The notes beneath the pieces are model-generated. The model worked only from the letters and a program-made list of their open reading frames with translations, did not search any database and had not been told where the DNA came from. 64,000 nucleotides of DNA from Capitella teleta (Eukaryota > Annelida > Polychaeta > Capitellidae), in the NCBI GenBank assembly GCA_000328365.1, contig KB301771.1:28985-92984 (forward strand). Reading direction: 5' to 3'. Position 1 is the first letter of the stretch, and every line of letters begins with the position of its first letter. This document shows, in pieces, positions 28,668-40,400 of the stretch. The translations under genes and the position numbers were made by a program.

Positions 28668-31600
28668 CTGCCAAGGTGAGATCACATGAATGAAGAAGTT
28701 GCAACCACCCAGTATCCTAATATTCTACATGCACGAACAGGGTGTTCCAAGAATATCCAATTACTTTATAAACTTCATTTAAAAAAGTGCCGGTAAAATC
28801 AATGCTAGCCTATGAATTAGGCTTAAATAGTGGTTTGGCAGTAGTACCGACCTGTAGATGCACCATTGCTGTTGTGACTCATGGGCATGCCGGACGTGTT
28901 GCCCGGGGGATTGCACGAAGACCGAGAATAGCTGCCCAGAGCGAGGGGGTCGTAGCCGCGACCAGTGCAGTCTGAAAGATAGTTGAAAAATTAATCTCTA
29001 TATATTTTTACACTGTAATAATCCTCTCACCTGGTAACATACACGAGTACGAAGAGGAGTTGTTTGACTGCAAACAAGCAGGGTTCGAAGTCAGGTTATT
29101 CGACAACGAGTAGTTGGGCATTGAAGACAACCCGCTGTGTAAAGAACGTATAGGTCTGCAGTGGTAATCGTGGTTAGAGGCGGGTATGGTATACCTGTAG
29201 GAGTCTGGTCCGCCAGGCATGGAAGCGATGGGTTGGTGGATGGATGGATACATCCCGTTAGGGAAGCTGCTGTTGATCGGGATGCGGTTCACCCCAGTTT
29301 CCACCTCACGACGCTGGTTCCGAAGTTTCTCTTCGCGACGCCATTTAGCACGACGGTTGGAAAACCACACCTGAAAAATGCGATTGATTTTAAATGATGC
29401 TTAAAAATTAATTTTAGTGCGTGCAAAGTGCGCAGCATGCAACCGACAGGGGTTATGACATGAAAGCGAACCCTTTTTTCTTGCATAATTACACGGATTA
29501 CAGAAGAAAAAGCGGAATGGCGTTTACCTGGATCCTGGCTTCGGGCAAATCCAGTTTTTGCGCTAATCTCTCCCTGGCGAAGACATCGGGGTAGTGGGTT
29601 TTCTCAAATTCTAGAAGAAAAATAATGAGAAAAAAAAAATTAGAAATTCTTTCTGCTTGAAATTTTGGCATACAGATGGTGAATAAGGAAATAACTACAG
29701 CTTGATACGAGATCAAAGAATTCGCTGGCATAAAGCGAGATAGGCGCCTGTCAACACGATTCAACGTCATCGAGCCAACTGAGCAGAAGAATTAAAGGCA
29801 GGGAGGGGCTGGGGCACAATAAGCGGGGTTGAATAGCCCAGCGAAAACCCCTCATCTTTGTTTACTTTTGGCTGACTCCATATTTTGTCTATTATTTCTC
29901 GAATAAAGAGAGAGAACTTACCTTTTTCTAACTCCTCAATCTGCTGCGTGGTGAAAGATGTTCGATTGCGTTGCAACTTCCTCTTGAGGCGCATGCGCAT
30001 CTGCTCATCCGAGTCCGAGTTCCGGCTGGTGGCGCTGCTGTCTGAGCCGCACGGGGTACTCTCTGCAATCATTCAATCATTGACGTAAATCCGTATAAAA
30101 CCGGTTAAGCATGGCATCATTAATTGTGCGCGTCCCTTTTGTTCGTTGGCGCCGCAGCACGTGCATCTCTGTGACTGCGACTGAATTAGTTACGCTCGCG
30201 TTCATTCTCCGTTGACGTCGCATCCAGGATTTCAGCGACTTGTAAGGACTCTGCGTTGTTTGTCGCAGGCACGGACGGTCTTCCGCCTGATTACGCCTAG
30301 GTTGCGCCGCACAGGCAGCGTGCCTGTCTTGAAGCCTCTGCCTGCCCTCAACGTGTGTATACACACCGCTAACCCGATCAGCGCACGATCATCCCCACAA
30401 CTCATCAGCGCCGTTAATTAGAAAACGCGCCGCTTAATGAGCTCAGTGCAGAGAAAGGAGAAGCGCATCGATATTATACGTTCGCATGGCGTATGTAGCG
30501 GTTGTGTGATCGGCAGGGTGCTCGCACATCAAAGCGCTGATCGAAGCTCTGCCGATAAAACTACGCATTGTGCATTCAAGGCGCTTTCACACTACTTCTT
30601 TCATTCACTGCCGTTTGTGAAAAAGCCTCCTCGCCAGGGGTCGCTGGATCTACTTTTGCGTGGCTTTCAATGGCGGAATGATATGCAAACAGGCGCCCCG
30701 CGGAGGATGAAATCGAACGCCCGTTGATGCAGGCACCTCATCACACAGTACCTTTCTTCCTTTCACTCCGTGTATGGCGGCATTTTGCTTGCGTGAAAAC
30801 AGATCGCTTACAAGTATTCGCGACTTCCTCGCCCTCTTTTCACGGCCGTCGCGGGGTTCATCCCAATTAAACGCCCTCAAGTGCCTGCTAATATCTAAAT
30901 AACTTCTCAAAATCGAAGCATTCATTCGAGTGTTTTTGCTTTGCGGGATTTGCGCCGCGTGTTCAATGAGCACCAGACATCGCGGCGCCACAGCCATTCA
31001 CTCGGCGCTGCTCTCTTCGAGCTCAAGCAAATTTATATCAACATCGAGTTATTTCAAAACGGTTTCATGTTTCGATCGGATATTGAGTCGTTTGATTGAG
31101 ACGTTTGAGTCGGTGTCAACCTGCATCAGCGGCCTCAATGCCCGGAGACAAAGCGGGCGTCGAGGGAGCTAAGTGCCGAGCCCTCTCCCGGGTAATCACC
31201 CCCGCGTGATGGCTTTCAATCACTCGCCTCATCACTCGCTCATTTGGGGTTGTAAACCCGATTTAGCGTCCACCTCCCGTGAGAGTGACCATCAGTGGAC
31301 CTGACTGGACACCCATCATTACCGTTTCAAATGTCAGAATTTTAAAATCGAATTAATTCGTCGAATCGCTTGAGTGACAGTCCTGACTGACAGATTCATT
31401 AGTCTTACCTTTCTTGTCCGTCGTCAGGGCGCTGCTGCCCCCTCCGCCGCCCGCACCCACCGGGGTCTGGGGGTATCCCGGCGCGGGGCCCATGCCGTGT
31501 AGACCCGCCATGCCCGCCGGGCTGCCTGCCGCCGCGTACCACGGGTTGTGACGCGGCCACGCTTGTCCGTTCAGAAGGCCGAATTTGTCGTACATAGCGC

Positions 31601-34385
31601 CACCAAGCGGCGACTTCTGCGTTTCCGTGGTCAAGTTACGCAACACGCGATTAATGGAAGAAACCTGGAAGAAAATGATCGTATTAAGCAGGGAGAAAGG
31701 GAGCACTTGGGCACGTACAAGGGGCGCATGGAGAGACGTATACATACTAATAGCAGACGGGGTGCGGGGGGCGGCGAGAGAGCAAGGTGCTCTTTTGATT
31801 TGCGGTCGGAGATGCGTCGTTCGCATAACGTGGTTAACGCAAACACGGAAGAGGGGGAGGCTGCTGATTCGATCAACCCATCCTGCCAAGATGAAGTCGA
31901 CTTGATTTGCTCGCTTGATTGCTTGCATCGCGTGGTTCGCTTCCTCGCACACAGTGCAGCCGCTGCCGCAATATTCGCAATATTGAAATATGTAATCGGT
32001 TGCCTAGCAACGGCCTCCTTATTCGGGCATTGTGCGTCGTTTGCATATACGGCCATAGCAGCAGCACTGCTGAGCACACTTCCGCTTCATTAAACCCGAA
32101 GGCCCCGCTGCAGCAGATATGAAACGAAACGGCATAAAACTCGCCTCAAAGGAAGGACAGTGCCCGTTATTAGGTTTGGCCAACGACGGATATTTCCCCA
32201 GAGCACCACCGAAGCAGCGGCTTCTGTTGAAACAAAGACTTCGCTAATCATCATATCCGAAACGCGTTCATTGTGCAGATAACTGACACTTGTTTGCGAG
32301 AATATTGATGAACAAAGCTGGTCCGTGGGGGGCCTCCTCGGCCCTCCCCCCGGGCGCAATGCCCACTCTGCCGCCCACCTCCCGGGCATTAGGCGACCGG
32401 CCGCCCCCATCGACGGGGCGGGGCGCGGCATCTCCGCCCATCTCTGTGCGCGTGAACTCAGGCCAAGAATTATCGGAGACAATGAGCCTATCATTAAAAT
32501 TAATCACAGTGTCACAGCCACCGTGCAATATCAACAGTAAAAATAGCACATAATTATTGTAAATAATTGCTACGGCAACGTAAACGAAATCAACGAAAAT
32601 CGCTTCTTTTGTATCCAATTTATATAAAAATGACACTTTCTTTCACCAAGTCGAAAGTTTCACTTTTGATGTTTACACAAACACAAAGTAATAATGAACT
32701 TCGCAGTTCCGGTCGACGGAAAAAAAATTCTCAATAATATTTATAGAGTTTTATAGAATTTCTTTTACATTTTTTTTCTCGCTTCTCTCTCAATTACATA
32801 AAAGGAGATTTCATGTCAAACCCACGCTGTTAATATGTCAATCAGAATTCGTGCTGCGTAATTGTATCACATGGTCATATCCTTTATCAACTTTAATTCA
32901 TCCAGTCACTCAGAAGAAGAAAAAAAATAAAATGGCCGTCGAAGAAAAAAAAAAATGTTTTAAAAAAAACGTGAAAATGAAGAGTACTCACACTAGGAAT
33001 ATTATCCTGGTTGCAGCATCCTTCTGATAAGAGTCGATCCCGGATTTCCCAAGCGAAGATTGAGGGGCATTCGCGCTTGTACTGCGCGATGCGGCCGACG
33101 ACGTCGTTGGTGGCGACGCGGGGCTTGCTGCCTCCGATCGCACGAGGTCGAATCGAGCCTGTCTCATAATATCGACCGAGTATCTTGCTCACACAGCCGT
33201 TCGACACTTGCAGGATCCGGGATATATCGCAAGGACGAGCTCCACTGTGGGCTAGCTCCACGATCCGCTGCCGGGTCGAGTCGGGGAGGGGCCGACCGTT
33301 GACGAACACCCCTCCGAGCTGGTTCACTCCGCTGTGCCCTGAAAGAACTGAAATACTCCATCAATCTTGCTTTGGCAACAAACATATGTTCACAATGTAT
33401 TCAACAAACAGGTGCAAGGGAAAGGGGGAGGGGCTTGAATTGGGAAGGATAAAAGGGAGAGTGATGTGCAATTTTATATAAAATTGAAAAATGTTGTTTT
33501 CGTGTTGTCTTATATTATGATGCATTGTGAAGGGGAAGAGGGGCGGGCGTTATTTACACAAAGGGTTAAATATGAGTTGATACCCCGAGGGAAGAATTTG
33601 AATGTCGTTAAGAGTGTGGTTGTTGAGAATAAATGACTTGTTTTCTTTATGACATCACCAAGAAGTTAATTACGACCTAATTAAAGGTAATTACCAGTTC
33701 AATGAACTCCGCTGATCAATCGCTGATTAATTCGAAACGAAGGAACGCCAGAGGAAACGAAGTTTGCCGCCAAACACAAACCGGAAGCGAAGAAACAGGA
33801 AGCGCCATCTGTCGGCTGGACAACGCGACTAATTGGTTGCCAGGGGTGACGAATAAAACCCGTCGGCGGGACGGACCGTGGATGTCACTGATACAGGGCA
33901 ATCAGATCCCTCTAATCCCACTGAAGGTATAGTCAACGGTGCAGGGTTCAATTCCCCGCGGCCACACTACAGTAATCCAAAATGTGTTTCCATGGCAACA
34001 GACAAGGTTGTCCTTAGCAACGTACTTTTTCACCGAGCTCCTGTCGCTTCGCAAACTGCGCTGGAACTGACTTCAAAGCGGCTTCTACGGGCGGACATAT
34101 AGCGACGGCGGCATACACGCCCCATTGCGTCGGATCAGCGCAAGAGACGTCGCGTCCTCCGCCGCACGGACTCCGCGCCGCAAACCGATTTTGCGCCGAC
34201 GCAAACACGCGGAAAATTCGCTTAATCAGGCGGATCGCTGGCTCACATGCTGCTCTGCGCTGATCGACGGATCGAGGCACTTTTATAACTGACACCGCTG
34301 AAATGGGGTTTCCTGCATACCTTATATGCATGCACACTGCTATATATGCATCTTCGTTCTATATATATGAACATAGAATATAAAG

Positions 34386-34429
<44 letters not shown>

Positions 34430-37400
34430 CGCGGACTGTTGCGCTGTCTCACGAGGCCTGTCTGTCATGACAGCCTCTCTCCCACCCGTAAGCAGATGCA
34501 CTTTCGTTTTCGGTCGGATGCCTCCGTCGGATCGAATGGCAGCGCCTGTCCGATGCCATTGCGTCTAATTTGCGCTCACATCCGACGTCGCTCTCGACGT
34601 CGTGCGTCCGGAGAACATCATGTAGGACACGTAATGGGGTGCCGTGCAACACCCTTTAAGCCGATTACACTACGAACGAACATCTGCGAAGCAAGAGAAT
34701 TTGACGAGATTTCGTGGGCACCGTCCACGCATGCGCAGCACGCGACATCCAGCGCCTTCTTTGAAGAGATGACCTCGTATTGTCCAGCGCTGGAACCCGA
34801 TATGCCGCCGCGTGTGGGGATGAGCGCTGGTTACGGGAAACCCCAAACAATCAAGTGTGATGATTGCAAGGTATTGCTTGATTACAGGCCTGCCCGCCCG
34901 CCTCTGTCACGCACATAACACGCACGTATATACGCACGCATGCTGTGCGTGGTGCACCTGAGAGACGTGGAGAAGGAGCGGGTAATGAGGTCAGCGGAGA
35001 GGCCGACTCTTCCAAATGACATAATTATTAATTTTTCCTCTGACAGAGCCGCATAAAATTTCATTAGGTCAGTCAATGGCGCTCCTCCGTTGCCATAGCA
35101 ACCATCAATCATGCGATGCGCGACAAACGCCGTCTAATGCTGTAGCATCGGGAGGGAGAAGAAGAGGAGAAGGAGGACGCAGGGAGGGGAGGGAGGGGGT
35201 GCTGTGCCGGACGCTTAATCAACATTTGGCCTGCGAGACCACTTCTCGCAAGCGCAGCACATCATCAAGACAAATTGAGGGCCGCTGGCTCCATGCATCA
35301 CTCGCCCATAACGCCAACGGATCCGGATTAAAAGAGCGATGTTGCCTAGCAACGTGCATTTCGGACACGGCGCCCTGGTGCGTTATTCCGACGGCGTCCG
35401 ACTGAGCGCCCTTTCACTTGCAAATGACGATGCACAAGATTGCGACCCCCGTCGTGAGATGCTCGCTGACGTCACTCCCGGAACCGGAAGTATCCGGGTA
35501 TTCATGGCGGAGTTTGGCAACAGCGCACGACGCGGCTTCCGTTGCCGGATGTCGGACGCGAAACCATTACGACAGGAAGTGCGCACGGAGCGAAGACGCG
35601 ATGCAAATGGCGACGGAGATGTGCAGCCTCCATCTTCGGCACTTCATAATATGCGCCATTTGGATGACTGCGCCGGGTCACTCACCTGCGAGCGAATTCT
35701 CTCAGATCACGCGCCTTGTCGGCATCCGGCAATAATTGTTCACCGAGAAAGGTATTCAGCTTGTATGCCATATTAAGACACAGTGTACAATTGCATATAT
35801 GAAGCGAGTGCTTTTGTTTAAATTTTGTCTTTCAATCTGGTCCTTTTAATTGTTTGTGGGGATTACAATATCTGTAGGCCTGTAATTATTAAATTAAATA
35901 TAATGTACGATATTTATTTTGATCAAGAACTGAAATACTGCAGTTTCCATGATGCATGCGTTGTTTATATACCAAGTACATGCACATGCATATAATTATC
36001 CATGCACATGCATATACATTATTGTGTGGAGCAGATCTTGAGGGTTTCTTTTTTATGTTTATCGCAATTTTACAATTCAAAGGGAAAGAGTAATTTTGTG
36101 ATAATTTGCTTGGCAAAAAAATGTATGTTCTAATGAAGCGATATACTAGTATTATATAGTAAAAGAATTGCTAGTACATTGTATACATGTATTGCAATTT
36201 TGCCATTCAGAATTTGGAATATTCTGTCGATAGCGAAAACATAATTGAAGTAGAAATCTCCTGTCTTGTAAAAACATAATTATAATTTTATACTCACACA
36301 TCAGCGGGGTCGTTGGATTACCATCCACAGGTACGCATGCATAAATTAACCTCTCCCTCTCCTCCTAATAATTACTAAATGCTAACTTGTCTTCATGAAA
36401 ACAGGCGTGCACTTTTTCATAGACATGCAATCTTACCGTAAATCACACAAAATAATAAATTGCACATAAATATAAGAGAAATTCAGCGAATGTTGCTGTT
36501 GGTTATTGTGGGATGTCCCCCGAGATTAGTTCAAAGACATATTTCCACGTTGCTCAGCGCCGTCGCTAGCAACTCATTCAAATCGTGGCTGGTTAAATTC
36601 ACATAAATCTCTGTGTGTGAATGAAGCGATGTCGGCACAGGAGCTCCCTCTGCCGGTGAAGGTGGCTGATTTAAGCGGCGGACTACGGGCAGGTGTGCGA
36701 GGCTATTGAAATATCCCGTCATGAAGTGCAATTACGGGTATACATTGATATAAATCGCTGACATGTATATATGCTTACACGTTAATTGTTGATCCGTAAA
36801 TCAATGTTTTCATGATTATGCAGATAAAGCAGGTTAATTTCATCTCGTATCTCATCGATATCCTGCGTATTGACCTCTTATGGGACAGACCGCGGTATTA
36901 TCACTCATTGATTCGCTCGGGCGCGCGCTCTAAATCTCCGACATTATGCGGAATATAACGACACTTTGAAGACGGGCGCGCATTGATCGCAGAGCGGTGG
37001 AATGTAGGAATACGGTCTCTTTGTCTCCCATGGCAACGGTTGAATGTCCAATCAGAATGCAGCAGAAATTTGCACAAAGGATTCAGTCACCGAGAAAACT
37101 CGATGAACAAGTGAAGGTCCCTGGTTGCGTAATCACAACAGTCACGTGAGTGCTCACGGTTCACTGTCCTAAAATAAGTCAGCGAAGGATCAAAGTCGGG
37201 AAATGAACAACTCAATTGCAGGAAATGAGCCTTTTTCTGCGCTCTGCTCAATCACCTTTTGCACGCACTGATAACCTATATACCCTGCGAGCACCTCCCC
37301 CTTTCCCCTCCGCTGTGTGCGCCCCCCGTAGCATTCCGTGACATCAGGGCGCGTTGAGGAGCATCATTTCCTGGAAGTGCTTCCTCCGCCGTCGCTCAAT

Positions 37401-40400
37401 TGCAGATCAGAGAATACAGTTAATTCAACAGCTGCCCCTCCGTCTATCTCCCTTTCTCTCCCATCACCCCACCCTATTATGCAACCGCAAACATGGATAT
37501 GAATATTTTCTCTTCCGATCCTCACAAAACAATGTCACTTATATGCATGTATACGAGGGATTTCCTGCAAGCATGCAGATTCCGCATGCAGCATGTTGCA
37601 TTGCATGGGTTTCGCGTACAGCATGCCAGTGAAGGGCTATGTCTATATATTATATACGTGTGCGCTGTGTTGTGGGGGCGGGCAGGGTGCGATTGCATTG
37701 AATGCAAGCAATGTTTGTTCCTTGTGATCAGCAAAGCATCCGATACTCGCGTTGATCCCTTAATAGAAGGACCGTGATGCCCGTTTTCCCCGGGGGTCGG
37801 GCTAATGATAGGCTTGAGTGCAGCGGGGCCCCCAGCCCGAGGTTGGCGGCGCCCCGGGGGTGATGACAGCCCTCGTGCTGCCGATGCAGTCTCGGCCGTG
37901 CGCACCTGAAACACCCTCGATCAGTCGCCTAACGAGGGTGTAAGCCCCTGAGGGGTTACAGCCGACAAATCACCTGCTCCAGTGAAATACACGCAAAAAA
38001 CGACTTACACGTTTCATTTCATGCCTCATACACCTCGAGCATTCTGTTTAGTATTTAGCACCCACACCCCATCCACACAATAACAACTATAATCAAAAAA
38101 AGAAAAAAAATATGATAACCAGCATCACCATGACAACTGATTTGAGATCGCACGAATCAGCACCTCATGTCTATATCCATCAAATTCAGCCGCCCTGCTG
38201 CGTATAAGGTATAAACCTCTGACATCAAGGGTATATGCATGCAAAGAGCTGGGGCGAGAGCGGGGATTGCGCTGACCGTGCATGCCGGGGGCCTTGAGCC
38301 CTTTGAAGCAGCGCAATCCTCTTGTGCGCCTGACTCAATCTTACGCAGCGAACCCTCTTCAAGATGAATCTCCACAAACACACTTCAAACTCCTCAAGTG
38401 AATTTCAAAGTTTGTTCAATTTCGAGTGCTGTAATGAATGGCGATGGCCACGGGCCCAACTTCATTTCGTGTTATTATCTTTAAATAAATACACTTTCTG
38501 TGTATATTGATGCTGTTTCGTGTGGATACTGTTTATTGTGATTTATGAGTGCGGGTGCACTCGTGAGATCTCATAATTATTATTATATGCAAAGTGGGAA
38601 GTCACATTTGACGAATTTCATGAAATGCAGAAGTCTTTAATCTATCGTGGGCTGCCATGAAATATATGCTCTACATGGCAACGGTGCATTTATATATACT
38701 ATAGTAGTGCGATAGTAGGTAGTAAACACATTATTTTCAGAACATAGTGTTCTAATAATTTACCTTAGATAATTATAAAGCATATATTTAAGCAGAGAGC
38801 CGCGATTTGAGTAAATTGAATGAAATGCGGACACGGTATAAATTTAAGGGTGAACGTGTCGAAATTGGCGGAGACGTTTAACAATGAGTGATTATAAAAA
38901 GAGAGGCCGCATTTCAGTATTGACTGATTCAAACTTGAAGTGTTTGGATGAGGTGTGAATTTGTTCACATGCATTGCCTTATTACAGGGTTATTTAACCA
39001 TTAATTGAAATTCAATGCAATTCGAGAAGAAAGGACAATGTCGAATTTATACGTGTAATCATTATGCTGACGTGTGTCTTTGCAAAGCTTGATATTGTAT
39101 GATAATACACGGGGTTGAGGACAATAGCAATGAGGCGAGAGGAGGAAGAGGATGAGGAGGGGTAGGAGGAAGTATGAGATGATGAAGGGAAGAGGAGAGC
39201 CTACCTCTCTTGGGTCGAGTCTTCTTCTGTTCGTTTTGTTGTTCTTCTTCTGCGGAGAGAAGAAGAATAAAGTGAATTGAGCAATGAGCTGACATAGCAG
39301 GTTGCCGTCACGCGACGCCGGGGCTTAGGCCTGTGATCCCCGGGATTTGTGCCGGGTGCCGATTGAGGATCTGCCGCTAAGACCCGGGGCAAAGGGCGGC
39401 GTCCCTATCCGTGGATTTCCAGCGATTATCGCCGAAATTGCGAACAGGGGCAAAAAAAAATCTTGATGAAATGAACCCGGTGAAGATCACGACAGGACGC
39501 GATACGCATGCGCAATTAGCTCAGAGCAATACGCGGGTGAAATCGGGCGAAGGAGGCTGAGAGTATAGTCATCCCATAATAACACTGCCTTCTTCGCTTC
39601 CTCCTTCGCCCTTTTCGTCCTATCCGGCTTCGATCTGCAACGCAATTTGCTTCCATATTTCCCTGAATATCAACGCCTTCACGGTGTTTATCAATGAGGG
39701 CGGCAAGGGAGGGGGGCTGGGGTGTTCGCCCTGTACGATGGAAAGCAATATCCGAGTCCCGAAGGTCGTCGCCTCTGCCGGCGTATCTGCGTGGACATCG
39801 CAGCTTCGCCCGGCCCAATTATCGCCCCGGGCGCCTCCAGGGAGCGACTGAGATTATTGGCAGCGATGGCGCATGCGCGAAAATTGCCACCGATGATCAC
39901 CGGCTGATAAAACTACGACACGGGATGAGAAGGTTCGTCTGTTTGGGAATTTATCGTGCTTGGTTGGTCGTCATGGCAACCTTTGATTATTATTTTAGCG
40001 AAACGATGGTTTTTTTTTTTCTGTTATTCACGTAGCCGATTAATAAAAACTAAGCTATAGCATAATAATCAAGTAAATATACGTGTGTGTATATAAATAA
40101 TGATATACACACACGCCTCCTCAAGAATCTATCTATATATAAATCTTGAAATATAATTATGCCGACAAAAGAGGGTTTACGAAACGAAAAAGCTGAGCCG
40201 CGCTTCTCGCCGAGACGGTGACCTAGCCGCATACGGCATGCGCCGAAAGAAAGCCGCTCCTTCGTATAATCTCGTACTAATCTCGCTGCTAAAGAAATAC
40301 CACAAGAGGGAAAACGAGAGGTGCATCGATCACGGTTATGGTAAGCGCAAAAGGATAGCATCGATTGGCCAATGGGAAGCGAACAATGATATCGACGAAT

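Larger units (their letters stand above)
33339..39204 (-). other. Large Pax6 intron (upstream of the paired box)
   Basis: About 5.9 kb, CpG-rich in places (34.0-35.7 kb), with several X-box-like sites, a GA microsatellite (34391-34427), and a 16-bp direct repeat (35979, 36001). Probable enhancer territory by position; no exon is clear. Confidence 0.55.

Noticed and set aside
31548-32093. 181-codon plus-strand ORF over the Pax6 linker exon
   Set aside because: Shadow of the Pax6 exon on the other strand extended into an open intron.
33930-33965. tRNA T-arm-like GGGTTCAATTCCCC
   Set aside because: The stem has a mismatch and no A-box or cloverleaf lies upstream at the right distance.
34346-34918. 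190-codon plus-strand ORF opposite Pax6
   Set aside because: It starts in a GA microsatellite (Arg-Glu run), lies in a CpG-rich intron where stops are rare, and shows no family motif.
35339-35776. 145-codon ORF in the large Pax6 intron
   Set aside because: CpG-rich sequence, no homology, overlaps other frames equally open.
37522-37914. Possible upstream Pax6 exon after GTGTTTCAG
   Set aside because: The acceptor is good and the following 130 nt are GC-rich and open, but I found no phase-matched donor and no Pax-like residues.
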